Shown: in pieces, positions 13,242 through 27,159 of the stretch
Numbering within the stretch: position 1 is the first letter of the stretch
Layout: each line of letters starts with the position of its first letter
DNA from: Hyperoplus lanceolatus
Lineage: Eukaryota > Chordata > Actinopteri > Uranoscopiformes > Ammodytidae
Reading direction: 5' to 3'
DNA length: 64,000 nt
Assembly (NCBI GenBank): GCA_026929865.2
Contig: CM049409.1
Location: 8,773,452-8,837,451, forward strand
Translations under genes and position numbers: made by a program
Notes under the pieces: model-generated
What the model was told of the DNA's origin: nothing
The model's database searches: none
What the model saw: the letters and a program-made list of their open reading frames with translations, nothing else

Positions 13242-16200
13242 GCACAAACAAAATGCCCACATTAAGTAAGAAACCAACTTCCGCTGTGGACTTTCACAAT
13301 AAAATACACAAAGAACTTTTGTTGCAGTCCCAGGTTTGACAGGAATTTAACATTTAAGACAAGTAATTATTTACAGTGTTACACAGGCACATAATGGAAT
13401 TGCTTTCACAGCAAACAGCACGTATACCTTTGTGCCCTCGATGGCCATTGGTACAGTATAAGACATTTATCTTGCAAACAAACACATCAGCAGCATATAT
13501 TTTGAAACATGTGCACACGCACACACACAGACACGCACTATCACATGAGCACTCTTTTTTTCAGTAATAAATCTCAGGGAGGGCAAACAGAGGGCAACCT
13601 AACCTGTGATGTGGCTAGTCTTTATAAATTGTTCCCTTTAAATTATTAATTACCTACATAGTTGCTAGAGCCTCATGTGTTGTTAAGGGTTTTAAATATT
13701 GAATAGATTTTCACATCTAATAATACCAGTCTACAAACTAACTATCAGGCAATAATTGACTCATATAAAGGATGTGCCGCAGGAGAGAATCCCGCTGCAT
13801 ATGTCAGCATCAGCATGATGAACAGCACACAGTGTGAGCAATACCATTGAATGAGCCTCCCACTCTAATTATCTCTGCCTTGTTTGCTGACCCTGTGCTG
13901 GTGCGAAACAGGGGGGGTTGGTCAGAGACACACTGACACTGGCACTCAAGAGGCCCCGAGGACTGGGTCTAATTGTAGCTTTTGAGAAAGGGGGGTTTTG
14001 ACCTTTTTCGATTTATTAACAAACAAACATCCTAATCATTAGAGAAGGGGCTGGTCATTTTCCCTGTGAGGGATCCCTGGATCCAGTTCCAAATATACCT
14101 TATTTGTACAGGGCAAAGTGAGGATGAAATAAATAAACTAGTTTGAAGTTGCTTTAAACTTGCAATCTTTCTCAAGAGAACATTTTCCTCCAGACTTTGG
14201 TAATGTTTGCATTTTATGCAGGGCTAAAGATAACATTGTTCCACTAGACACTCCTGTGAATATATTGAAGTGTGTAGAGCACTCGATAAATAACATTAAA
14301 AGTAATGTTCGTCTGATGGTATCCCCCAAATAGAAACTTTAAATTCCTTTTCAAAGTTTGCTTCAACTAATTTGTGTTCTTTGTTGAATTTTACCCAATA
14401 AAAATGATTAGATTAGTTCCTTTCATCATGTTACCTTATATGACAACAAATGATAAAACCATTGTATTCCATTGCAGTAATATTAAATGAATGAAATGAA
14501 TGAAAGAGATATCCCCTTAAAGTAAGAGGAAAAAATTAAAAAAGAAGCACAAGTCAGCATTTTTTTATAGCAGCAGCATTGTTTACATTACAACATAACT
14601 CTGCTACAGCTTGCTCTTGATACTCAGTCATTACAAGTGAAAAAATCGTTGTTTACTGCTGTTAGATTGCAATGCATTGTGTGTCATCTTGATGTCCTGA
14701 CACCAGTTATGTCCTTGGTTGCCGATGTACGCATTTCCAACCAGAAACACATTACTAGATGGATTGGCGGTAGCCATTAATTGGAAGACAACAATAATCG
14801 ATTAAAACTGTCCACTGGTTTTATTAGAATGTGATGTTGTGGCAGGATGACAACATCATTTAACGTTGCACAGTGTCATGGAACATTCTCTCTGTAAACT
14901 CAATATGTGCTTTAAGGACATCCATATCCTTTCTTTCTCATGTTAAGGTTGACACTTTAATGTCAACATTACATTTGCATGCAAAAATTTGCGTAGTGAA
15001 AACCTGATAAATCGGATTTCTGGAATTATTGTACTTATCCTCTTTGTAGACACTGAATCATATTCAAAGACTGTGTGGCGACATGAAAACTTGATCAAGA
15101 GTTATGCCAAGATGATACATTGAATACTGGTCATGTAACAAAAAATTGTATTGGATCAGGCAGATATGTTGCAAAAATAATTCATTCATTAAATTACAGC
15201 ACATAATTAGATACAGAGGAAAACCATTGTGTGCTGATAAATGCTGGCAATAGTCTAATTACACACATATAACAATCTTGCTCAGAGCAATAATTGTGTG
15301 TCATCTCAAACTATTTGCCATCAGTGAGATGAATATTTAATCACTAGAGATCTAACTTGCAAAATATTACACTGAGATACCAGCAATGAGTTATATTGCC
15401 TGTTGGAGTTAGAGAAGAGTCACACATTGTCATAGAAGCAATAGGCCTTTTGATCTGTCACCTGTAGGAACCCTGCTCATATAAATTACATTTTAATTAC
15501 CTGGTTTGCCTTTTATGTTGTGAAACTAATTTGTGATATGTAAAAGTAATAACCAAACTATGTCATGTTGGGAAGCACACTGCTGTAGCAGAGGCACTTT
15601 TTATGCTAATCTTTAAATACAGAAAAAGTAACAGTAAAATGTTCTTGTGGTTTAAGTCACTGTCTATTATCGGTAAAAACAAAACACCAATGTCAGAGAA
15701 CATGTTACTGAGGAGTACCAACATACTGTGACTTTATGGTAATTGATGTGTCCTCAATGTTTCTGATTTAAGAACAGGCAACAGTACATTTATTTCAAAT
15801 GAATAGTGCTGTATATAGACATAATGCCCTTTCATACCATAGAATAGTCCATACAGGGCTTAAAGTTGACCATGAATGACTTGATCAACTGATGTCTTCA
15901 CTGGCTGGTTATTATAAAGCTTGAACTCAAAATAAATCATTGGAAAATGTGTTATTGATAACGGGCGGTCTATCCCTGTGAGACATAACCCGAACAGATC
16001 AAATTAACAGGCAGTATTCTGAGGCTTTCTCTGGCGTTGCTCCCCCACTATGTGTGGAGCTGCCACAAGGGACAAAGTGAACAGCAATAAAAGAAGATGA
16101 GTGAGGGATTTGGATAAGTCACCCAGGATCACCACATTATATGAGTTATTTCTTTTTAAACCCTCATCAGCATAGCAGGGCTTTACTACAGCTTGGGCAA

Positions 16201-19200
16201 GACTACCGTCTCCCAAGAGGGGGAGAAATATATATGTTATGTCTGCATGAATCATTTGTCACTTAGCAGCTCATACAAATAAAGGCCTATACACATTTGC
16301 AATTAAATACATTCCTCAAGCATCAGGATATATAAAGGTGAAATCTACAAAAACGTCCTACGTGAGATGGAACGCTCAATGTCCTTTAATGTGCCATCCG
16401 TGCAGTGAGAGGTGTTTTAGTAACTTGTTGAAGAAATTCAATAGGTCTTCCCTCGAACAGTGTCAAAAAGCTTTCAGTGACAGAGTATCTAAACTAGGGA
16501 AAACAACTGAGAGAGCAATGGGGTCAAGTGTTTTTGTCAGACAGTGTCAAGTGAACAAGCTTTGGAGGTCAGAAAGTGACAAAGTTACTGTGCAAAGGGT
16601 GTACAAAACAAAATGATGCTGCTCTAGGTAGAAAAAAAAGATATTAGCCTGTACTTTCTCTCCTCTGTTCTCATCTGAAGCCAATAGGTTTTTCAAAACA
16701 TGTGTCCATCAATGTGAAAGTGCACCTTCCCCTTTCCCCCAACTCCCACCCCCACACTTCGCCACTTTCCCCTTAAGCTACACTATGCACTTTATTGATT
16801 ACAAGGCTGTTACTTGGATTGCTGCTGTAGTTAGATGTCATTGCTTGGGTCAGCCGGAGCAGCCTCACAAACAATAAAAATAAATAAAGAAGCACACTAT
16901 ACTGTAACTGCATGAACATTCTCATTTTGCAGGGTGTCCAAAATGCAGTCCATTATGGCAGTATTGTGAGTTATAAGCTGGTATAAGTATGTCTGTGTTG
17001 TTCACTTAAAATAGGATGTCTTAGTAAAGAGGGTTTGCATTATACTGACTGTATACCTAAATAGTGTTATTGCTCACTTTGGAAAAAGGAGACTTCATGC
17101 CCAGACAAGAGTCCTTGACATGCAATTGAGGTGAACTTAAAACATGTAAGGCAAAAGAGAAATGCAATTAAATATTGATTGTCTTCTTCAAAAGGAAATG
17201 GATGTAGTTGAATTGTTGTCAGCAGAACAAAACATGCATTACATACATTTTGCATGTTTCATTTAATAAAGTCAAAAACAATTAAATAAAGCAAGCCATC
17301 AGTAGAGGGATGTCTTCATTTAATTCCACATGAATAACCTATGAACTGATCCATTGCCAAGTCTGTAAAGTAGAAGTGTCTCTCTGCTGTCTTGAATTAC
17401 AACTAAAAGTCAATGAAAAGTAGCCTACTGATCTTGACCAATGCCTGTTTTGGAAACTGGCCAATTACACATCCAAGCAAACTGATGTTTTGTTGGATCT
17501 TGTTCTACACCCACGACAGATTGCCATTTTCTGTATGTTTATGGTCCTGACACGGAGGTTTGATAGGAAAATATCTACAAGTTGACTTTGTTATTCAACA
17601 ATTCACCTTTAACTGTTGCTACGCCTGCCAAAATGTTCATTATGGTACTGAACATGTGCACTTAACAATAATAAGTGGCAGGTTCCCCACTTGAAATTAA
17701 TGGTCATTTCTACAACAACAGGTCCTTGATTTCAGACAGTGATAGACATACGCTGGTTTTTCACTTCTAGCTGGTGGCTGTTGATTTTTTCCTGCTGTCG
17801 CTAGCCAGAAAATTAAGCTAATGTTAATTCCATGAGTTAGTTGAAAGCGCTGTCAATGGCTGGCTACTTATCGTGTCTAGCTGACTCAATAATCTTGTAA
17901 AGTAATACATAAAATGGTGCAAAAATACTAAGACTAAAGCTGTATGTCCCCTGCTAAAGGTCTACATCCTCACCATTAAAAAGTAAAAAGGTTTTTAGAA
18001 AGTGCTTGGCAAACGGGACACGTCCTCTGACGTCCTCTCTAATTTTGGCTGGGGTTGCTGAAGATGAGATTTGCAAGACAGAGCTGCTAAAGTAAGCCTA
18101 TTCTGACGTAGTATGATCCAGTGCCGGCATACCTACACTGGGGAAATACTACACTGTGGATGTGCTGGTTGTGACATCATTTACATAATGTATAACCCCA
18201 CAAACTAATGTGAAACAAATGTGTTACTCTGCTTTAGAAGTAGCCTACACTCGATTACTCGGTAGTAGACAAGTTAGCATATGCTAACAATCTGCACACT
18301 ACATTAGGAAAGAATGTCATTCCTCCCACTTCTGCTCTGTCTTTTTGGGTTTCGAATGGCTTCAAAAGGAAAAAACTCTCCTAACTCTCTTGCTTCAGCG
18401 TGTGTAGAAAAACAATACTTGACAGACCTGTGTGCCTACATCTGTTAAGCTGTGATTGGACAATGCTTCCTCAGGGGTGGGATATAATGAGCTGATATTT
18501 ACATAGATGACTTGAATAAATAAATAAACTAGTTCCACGTGGTACTCTTTCTGATTGATTTGCCTCAAATGTGAGAATGTGAATTAGATAGGTAGGTGTC
18601 ATTCTGACAGGCAGCACAGTGAGGAACAGTGAGTAGCAGGGCTGGGATCTTAAAGCACCTGCTGCTCCCAAAACAGCTCCTCAGCATGAAATGCGGAGAA
18701 AAAAAACATTAAACACTTGCTATGCGGCGAACATATTTTTGCCTAGGCGCTTCAGGTAGAAAGCCTAATAATGGCATTAGATGTGTTTCCAATTCCATCT
18801 CTTCTGAGACGGTTATCATATTATGCATATAGCCTTTTCCCATCTAAATACAACTGGCTCTTTTACCTGCAAAGCGGGACATCACATTGTATGAGGTTCA
18901 TTTTGCACACATCAATCCTGCTCTTCTCTCTCAACCCAGGGTAACCTACACACAAACATGGTAACATATATTTTTGTGCAGTATTACATTACATGTAGTT
19001 GCAAATAGCAAGGGCATGGGATACTGCAAAGTCAGACTATTTAAACCATGTTAGCCCTATGTTTGAGTGAGATAAACAACATAGCATAGGATACACCTCT
19101 AGAGTGAGCACACACGGTTGATGACCGACAGGCAATAAGGGCATTTTCTCCTCATTGTGTGACCCTCCCACAGTACTGGGAGTGTTTGTTATGCACCCTA

Positions 19201-19771
19201 GGCACATCACTTTAGTAGGAAAATTGCCACCGATTTCTCAGGATCATCACCCGCAACCACTTTGTTTTAAACTGTGCCACCGCCCATGCATCACAGCTGT
19301 TGCATTAATCAAAGGGGAATGACTGTAGGGCTCGTGCGGAATCCCTAAATGTTACATTGGCACTTCTTTCAAGTCTACCTCTCTAAAATTTAGAGAAATA
19401 ATGCTGATTGCTGATTTGAAGTTGAAAATGATTTCAGCCATAGCATAAAATGTCAGTTTCTGTATGAATAAAATATGTTTGGGTAGACCATTCTTAATTT
19501 AAAAATTATATATGAATGTAAACAACATAAAATCTAGTTTTTTTATGCAAATGTAGAGGCATCTAAAAGGGAGCAGACTTATTTTACAAAATATCACATC
19601 ACATGAAAACCCTTCTTGGTTATTTGTGTGAGTTCAGTGACCATAAGGCAAAATGAGGGTCTGAAATGCACCATGAACCTCCAGTTAATAGACTCCCATA
19701 CTCAAAAAATGTCTGTTTCCATCCTTCATCAGGAGCGAGGGGGAAAGGGAAGGCCTACAACCGCCTGACTG
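13242..19771. other. Long unannotated stretch
   Basis: 6.5 kb without recognisable coding domains or terminal-repeat elements. Open frames at 16004-16255 (-) and 16338-16616 (+) lack domains. Probably intronic unique DNA, with possible old repeats that I cannot name. Confidence 0.55.
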
Positions 19772-22211
19772 TTAAAGGGGACATATTATGCAAAAACTCG
19801 GGTTTAAAGGTATATTTCCGAGGTCTACTAGAAAAGGTTTTAATGGTTTATTGTTCAAAAAACCCATTAGTTTTCTACCATTACCCATTTCTTCATCGCA
19901 TTTTCCAGCCTCTCATCTCAAAAGGTTGGTATTGACATCTACCCCCCTTCGCAAAAATCCTAGTCTGCTCTGACTGGTCAGATCTACATGGGCGTGCATG
20001 CACCGCCCTGCTCATTCACTCTATACCAACATATATGGGCATGGCACACGCCCAGCTGTCAGTTTACTTCTGGCCAATGCAGCATGGAGATCGATGTTTC
20101 CATGTTTAGCTTCATTTCTACAGCAAATGTCAGCACACTTACCACTTCTAAACCAAAAGCTTTACAACTAAACCTGGTCAGGCAGGAGTCTGAGCTGAAA
20201 ACTGTGAAAATTGCATCAAGATTTCTGGTTTCCCTGACATTATCCTCAGGTAAATACAGTTTAAATATGTCACAGTCAATAACAGAATATGAGCTAAATA
20301 TTTATGCAAAAACCTCCTAACTTGTAACATACAACGTTTTATGTATGTCTCTACAGGCTAAACTGGAGAATGATCGACAACCCAGTGGAGTGAAAAAGCT
20401 TTGGTTGTGAAGCCATGCTGAGGTAACATGTAAACATGTACAGTAATGAGGCAGGAAAGGAATGTATCATATCAAGACTCACTGGAAAGGCATTATCTTT
20501 TGTACAAAAAAAGTATAGAAATAATTAGTCAGAGCTGCAAATTATCTGACACCCTTTCAATATCTATAAGGTCTCTCGAGGATAAATAAAAGTTAAATGA
20601 AATGAAAAATATCTAATAGATAATGTATCATTTGTATTGTGATCACTCATTCATAATAAAGTTTTACTGTTAAAAAATGTATTGTGTTGCTAACTGTCAC
20701 TGTTTGCTTCGTGTAGTAAAGGATTACTTGAAACTCACATTTTCATAGTCAGGATGTTGGACTAGTTTTCTGACCGATCTACGTACATGCATTGACTTAA
20801 ACATTTTTTAATTCAACCCTTTATCTCTCTGAAGATGTCTTATAAAACAGTATCATTACATTTTAAAAAGACCAAAACCATACTTACAAATAAAGCAGTT
20901 TATTCATAGCCAGTGAAATATAAAGTGTGCATATCAAACAGAAGCAAAGCCATAACTTGTATGTAACTGTCCAGTTGTTGCTGGTGGGCCCTGAAGAAGA
21001 CCACCTGTCCCACCCAGTGAACAGTCTCCTCTCAGTCTCCTCTCAACAGTCTCCTCTCATGGAACAGATAGTGTGGTCCGTCAGGTCACTCATATCTGTA
21101 AAACATGACACATTCAATTTTATATCATGTAGCCTAGCTGAAATATACATCATACATCTGTAGTTATGGCAAAGCTACAAACTAATGAAAATATATGTTT
21201 TCTTCAATTATTAAATAAGATGGGCTACTAATAAGTTCAGTATAGCCCTTGCTCAAGAGTGAGTGATACTGTGTTTTTTTTGAAATATAATAGACTGGAA
21301 ACAAACAGCAGCAGAGGCAACTTACAGTAGGCTATTCCTGTCTATTATAGTGTACATAAACACTGGAGATGTAATAGGCATACTGCTGCATGTACCACGA
21401 CTGCTTGCATAACTACACACTGTATACAACAAATACTATTCAGTTTCCAACACCCCATGCAGTTTCCCCGTCTGTTTTTCGCACAGGGGCTGTCACGGAC
21501 AGACTCACAGATCTAAACGTTAGCATAAAGCTAACGGTTAAGCTAGCAGACGCTAACGCTAACTACTTAACCCAGCGGCATTATCTCGTTTCAGTCGGCG
21601 TTGGTTATTATAGGAGGGATAAATCAAAGCACATTACACACATTGAACTCATAAAAGGACAGATTTGTTTTTAAATAGGACTACTTACATTTCCAGAGGA
21701 GAGATGTTGTCTCTCAGTCTTCCAGGCACACTCTCCTCCACACTCCAGTATAACGGCAGATCACACTAGATTGCCAACCTTTGCTGGGCATAGCCTAACA
21801 AAAAATTAAGTAAATCCATTCAGCCCCGGTCTGCTTCGAGGCTGGGGTGTGATGGTAGCTTGAGGATGAGCTAACACTGCAGCTTGCTTCTGCTCTGTTG
21901 TTGCATTAGCAGGTGCAGTTCCAGGTGTGTGTGGTTACCAACAGGGCGTCTTGATTTGCCAATCAACTGCCGAGTTTCTGGCGAGCTTTCCCGTGGGAGT
22001 ATTTATGTTAATGAAAACCGACCAATTATCTCATCAGTCGGTGTTTTTTGGAACAGACCTTAAAATCCCCCCTTTTTCGAAATAAGCATCCCAGAAGAAA
22101 CTGACATATTTGTCTTTTTGAAGCTTGTATGTGCTGGTAGGGACCCCAATAACCTAAAAAGTGTGCCCAAACACCTGCACTGTTTGGTTTTTCATAATAT
22201 GTCACCTTTAA
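19772..22211. mobile_element. TTAA-flanked DNA element (piggyBac-like)
   Basis: The left end TTAAAGGGGACATATTATG and the right end CATAATATGTCACCTTTAA are near-perfect inverses. TTAA is at both boundaries (19772-19775 and 22208-22211), which is the piggyBac target site. The 2.4-kb interior shows no transposase, and a LINE-type tail lies inside at 20570-20607. The same ends occur at 43233-43755. The superfamily call rests on TTAA only. Confidence 0.65.
20570..20607 (+). mobile_element. LINE/SINE-type 3' tail, copy 2
   Basis: This is the same GGTCTCTCGAGGATAAATAA tail as at 6228, inside the TTAA-flanked element. It therefore probably inserted there after or together with that element. Confidence 0.5.
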
Positions 22212-23416
22212 AAGGAAGAAAAGTAATTGATTCCTGCTTCAATGCTATTGGTTTCACTGCTTTTTAAAATTAAAGTTATGCTCCACTGAGAAAGCCCTGA
22301 CGTAATGGAGTGTATTTTACATCATATGGGTCAAGTGCAAGTTTGCTTCTTTTTTCCTCAAAGGTTGTCTTTGAGTTGCAGAAAAAAGGAATTTCAAAAA
22401 GCAACCAACAGACCCACACCATACACACGCTATCAGTCGCCTGCTCTTCCTCCTATCTGCATTCAGATCCTGTCATCCTCACCCTGCATGGGTCATCTTG
22501 AATCAATGGGCAGTAATGTGCCAACAATGCCAATAATGTGCCAACAATGCCTGTCAGACACACCCACACCCTACAAAGTGAAGACTTTGAATATGGCTCA
22601 GCTCTGTTGGGTTTAGCAGGTGTGACCCCTACAACGTACACACACATGTAGGTTTTGTTTGACTTATGAAAGGCAGAAAATAGTATTTATCATGTAGTTA
22701 TTGAATTTAGGCTCAGATCACTGTATGTAAACAGAGAGGTAGATTAGACATAGGGGAAGAACAAATGCAGACAGAGACACCTTACTTACACGCTAACACA
22801 TTCCACTGAAGGTCTAAAAAGCTGGGTGGGTGGGGCTGGGGGGTACACCCCTGTATTTTGATTTGCAGAGGAATCATGAAGTTGTGAAGGGATTATACTA
22901 AATTATCAAGTCCTGCCAGGTATTGATACAACTTAAAACATAAAATTAAGGAATTAAAACATCCTTCAACCTCATCCCACTGATAGGATTTAACAGTGGA
23001 AGCGTTTCCATTCACTGTATCCAAGGCAGTGATAAATTCCAAATTACAGTCTTTTTCGGAATATGCTTGCACATTAGGTTCATTCCTATCAACATAACAT
23101 CCCCAGGAGAATGGCTTGACAACAGAGAACGGCAGCATTATTCTGTGTACTGTACATACCCCACTATCCGAGCTTATGCTAATACAATGCAATAATATTA
23201 TAGCTTCTCAAAGATGAGATTCACTAAGCTCAGAATATAATCACAAGGACCAATCCAAATATTGAATGTGTAGACTCAGACTGTGATAATATTTGTTAAC
23301 AACAATCAGCACAACTTGAACATCTTTATAACACAAGTTAAGTTATGCATTTCTTGTGGTTCTTGTTTGTCTTTAAAAGCAAAAAAGTTTTACAAATGAG
23401 GATCCGAAAAAAAATG

Positions 23417-23586
23417 TGGTAACACTTTAAAATAAAAGTACATTAATTAACTGTTAGTTAATGATAAGTAAATGCATACTTAATATTAACTCATCATTAA
23501 CTAACTATTAATAAATGCTTAGGAAATGCTTGATAAGCCTTACTTAAGCATTAACTAACTGTTCATTAATGTACCCTTTTTGTAGA
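23417..23586. repeat. Foldback repeat (TGGTAACACTTTA type)
   Basis: After TGGTAACACTTTA, 23434-23463 (AAAAGTACATTAATTAAC and onward) pairs with 23549-23580 (to CATTAATGTACCCTTTT). A hairpin of about 150 bp with AT-rich interior repeats results. Similar sequences are common fish MITE-like repeats. Confidence 0.5.
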
Positions 23587-24874
23587 TGTTGCCAAAAAAA
23601 GTTTGGACTTCAGGGAAGTTCAGCCCAGATATTGCCAATTCATAATTGATGTGAATAAACATAATCTCCATATCAATTAGAGTCAAATGATTCTCACATC
23701 AGCTTCACTGTATTAATTCACTGCAGTCACTAAATGCTCAAGGGGTGTTTGTCATGTGGCAGCTTTGCAAATGGCCCCTTTGAAACAATGGCAAGAGGAA
23801 GTCACTGATGGTTTTAATGAAGTGAACGCTCCGATCGCAGTTTTAAAGATGTCATCGACAAAGACTTGCCAATTGTTTCTGAATAGCTTTTTTAAACTAA
23901 ATTGAAAGCACAAAGACAATTAACGCTACTCACATGTCATTTGAATACAATTGGGGACAATCAATTCCCCTCTGTGATGCCTCAATGGTTAATGAGAACT
24001 CCACCGTGGGTTTGACTAGTCAATTTTATGATCGCTGCAAAAGTGCAACAAAGGAAAAAATTTAATTTAAGGTTTTAACCAGTTCATATAGTTTTTGTGA
24101 CTACATACAATTCATTTTATACTATAAAACCGTTTTAGTTAGGGTGAAAAGCAAGTTAAACAAGTTGTTTGCCTCATCAATAGAAGACATTGGAGTTATT
24201 GAAAGGATGTAACTCATTTCAGCTGGGATGTGCTTCAACAAACCATTAACAGGCCTGCAGTTCAAAACATCCCTTGTGAAATGTTCTACATTTAACAATT
24301 GCTTAATCTTGTACATCAGTATTTGTGTGTGAAGTGATTTTATTAATAACAGTCGACAAAAAATAAAATCACAAGGTGAAATAATGGGATACAAAATGTA
24401 TTCATATTTGATGGACTGGCTAGATTTGGTTGTTCAGCCATCACACTGAGATATAGGATTATTGATATATTTAGCAAACTAGCCTTGGCCTGGTTTTTAA
24501 TAATGCCTGACTATGAGCTGCTGAGATCTGTAGCACTGTGCATTTCCACTGGGACTGTGCTGTGTATCGACCCTGCACACTGGCTCTGAACACACAAGTC
24601 TTGCTTGTTTATTTTCCCACTAGCCATTCAACACTCCATGCTTCATTGCCTCCTACAGGATGTAAAAGATTATTTTCTCAGATTTGAAAAAGAAAACACT
24701 TTCCTCATCCAATATAACTAATACATATTTCTAATTGACCCATGCATTTTATTATTTATAATAAAATTTAAAACACACTTTTCTCTATTTTAAAAAACAA
24801 TGTATGGCCAGAATATCAAGTATGAGAATAATAGCCTAAATTTTCACTTTGAAAATAACATTTTGCATTTTAGT

Positions 24875-24995
24875 GTTCGAGGTTCCGGTGTGCCGGACCG
24901 TGATAGCCACGGCCAGAAAATGGGTCAGAGCCACGGAGCTGGCCGCACATAGCTCGTGCCATTGTGGCTGCGGGATACGGTGTAGCCCGCTGATT
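24875..24995. other. Short GC-rich segment of unknown origin
   Basis: About 120 bp with GTTCCGGTGTGCCGGACCG, GATAGCCACGGCCAG and GGATACGGTGTAGCCCGC stands out from very AT-rich DNA. No domain, tRNA box or terminal repeat was recognised. Confidence 0.3.
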
Positions 24996-26210
24996 AATTT
25001 AATGATTATTTCCAACTTAACAAATGAAAATGCACAATTTTTACATTTTCTGATTGTCTCATTTCCCACAGTCTTTGTGTTAAGGGAGAAATGGAAAATA
25101 AGAAAAAAATAAATGGCAATCAATTCATGTTTTACAGCCATATGTTGAATAAAAGAGTAATTTTTGTAATTTTATTTTAAGAAAAAAATTATTAAAAAAT
25201 TCAATCAAACTTGTTTTGATTTCCAAACGGATATGGATTGAAGGGAAGATACACAGTTACCAGTATGAGCCCTGTCCCATTTTCATATGCAGAATATGAT
25301 ACAGTTAGCAGACAGCAGGTTTTGTACTTTGTACTTTTGACTTAGATCAAGGTCCCCCCGAATTATTTGGCGTAAGGAAACCAGACAATTTCAACATTAT
25401 ACTGATAGTAACAAATGATTTGACTGATTACGCAGAGCAGCAAAAGTACTCAATGTATGCACCCTGAGTTTCTAGTGAGTGGGTTGTTCAGTTGCCCCCG
25501 TAAAATTCCATTGTGAGTTTTACTTGTTGGATGTTCATTTCAACCCACGTGTAAATCTATATGGACTTTCTGAGGTTTACTCTTTCACTGTATAACTTAC
25601 CTCACCTCAGGGACTCCTCTGTTTCCTCCTCTGTGATCTCTTTGTCTTAAGTCAAACACATCTTATCTTTGAAAATGACGTGTCTGTGCCGAAATAAAAT
25701 AGGCCACATATCTGAATCCATATTTATCTGAAAATAGCCCCAACTTAAATGAACATCAGCATAGACCTGATTCCAAATGACCATATGTATTTGCATGCAC
25801 TTTGCACTTTGTGTGTACCTTTGCACGCAATAGCTGGCCAAATGCTGCAAGGTGTCAAGAAACACCAGCCTCATTTTGACGATACTGAATAGGAGCTTCT
25901 GTTGGGGCATTGGTTATACACTATAAGTGTCTTGTCTCATCCTTATAACATTTCCAAAGAGAATTATATCAGTTTACCAGAATTACTAAACCCTACTCTG
26001 TTACCGAAGCAAAACACAGTTGCTGAAAAGAGAGGCACTTATATATGTGGCACCTTTGGCTTGCCCAATTTTTTAAAGTGTATTAATAAGGGCAAGAAGC
26101 TCTTCCTCTGGATGCACAAGTTATTAGGGTCGAGGGAGAGTGGTCAGCTATTTTTTATCCACTTGGAAGACCCAAAGTTCAACACTGCAGCTGTTCATAT
26201 AACCTGATAG

Positions 26211-27159
26211 TAGGGGAGAACGGGGTAAGTAGGCACACTTTTTACTCTAGTGAGAATTGCTCATCACCAAAACATCTGTCAATAGCCATTCCTACATTAA
26301 ATTGAAGCTTAAGGTGTTGGCTAGAAATGTGTGTCTCTCTTTTTTTCCAACTTATTGTAATGAAGAAGTAATTTACCATCAAATACACTCTGACACATTG
26401 TGACAACCAACCCCATCAAGGGGTCGGTTGTCACACACTATGGGGTTGTTTGTCACAATGTTATCTTAATGGGAAAAATCTTAAAAAGAAGGCAAGGAGG
26501 CAGAACCAAATTTGAATGTTTCATTGCATTGTCAAGTTGACAAATAGGCCTACATAATGTTCTGTAGCCTTGGCAGCTGGTCTAGTTTGGGATGCACTGG
26601 GTTGTTTTGATTTTGTTGCCCTTTTTTCTTTTGCTTGCTAGCTGCCTTTTCCTGCTCTATTCTTTCCTTCTCTGGGGTGTCAGTGAGGATACAGCTTGAC
26701 AATTTATTTCGTTATTGGGTTCCTTTTCTGGCTGCAGCCTTGAGATAACATGTGACAACCAACCCCCCAAAAATTTGACGACCAACCCCAACTTGAATTT
26801 CTTGCTAGCATCAAGGCCAACAACCATCTGACAACTAATTAGCTTGCTAACCACAATCTAAACTATAGTTTACCCTTCACACTTTCTGGGGGTAACAAGT
26901 GTTTTGTTATAAACCCATTGTGTAAAAGCCTAGAAGAAAAATACTGAGAAGCAAAATATTTTGAATTTGACATGAAAAACACAAAACATCCTCTCACCTG
27001 AAATGCAGCAGTCTAACTCCAAGGAAGTCTATGTATGTGACCTCTGATCCCAATTCTGGACCTTTTTTATATCAACATTTCAGAGCTGGCGCGCTCTGGT
27101 GGCGAGATATAACAAATGTGACATCCAACCCATGTGACAAATTACCCCGTTCTCCCCTA
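26211..27159. mobile_element. DNA transposon (TA-flanked) with 19-bp terminal inverted repeats
   Basis: The ends TAGGGGAGAACGGGGTAA and TTACCCCGTTCTCCCCTA are exact inverses, with TA as the only possible target duplication. The family is represented a second time at 57542-58717. The 949-bp interior holds no transposase. It carries six copies of a TGACAACCAACCCC-type motif in both orientations (see findings). Confidence 0.82.

Larger units (their letters stand above)
22212..26210. other. Mostly unannotated stretch
   Basis: It contains the foldback repeat at 23417 and the GC-rich patch at 24875. The remainder is AT-rich with no recognised gene. Confidence 0.55.

Noticed and set aside
16338-16616. 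Plus-strand open frame of 92 codons
   Set aside because: No family recognised and no supporting gene structure.
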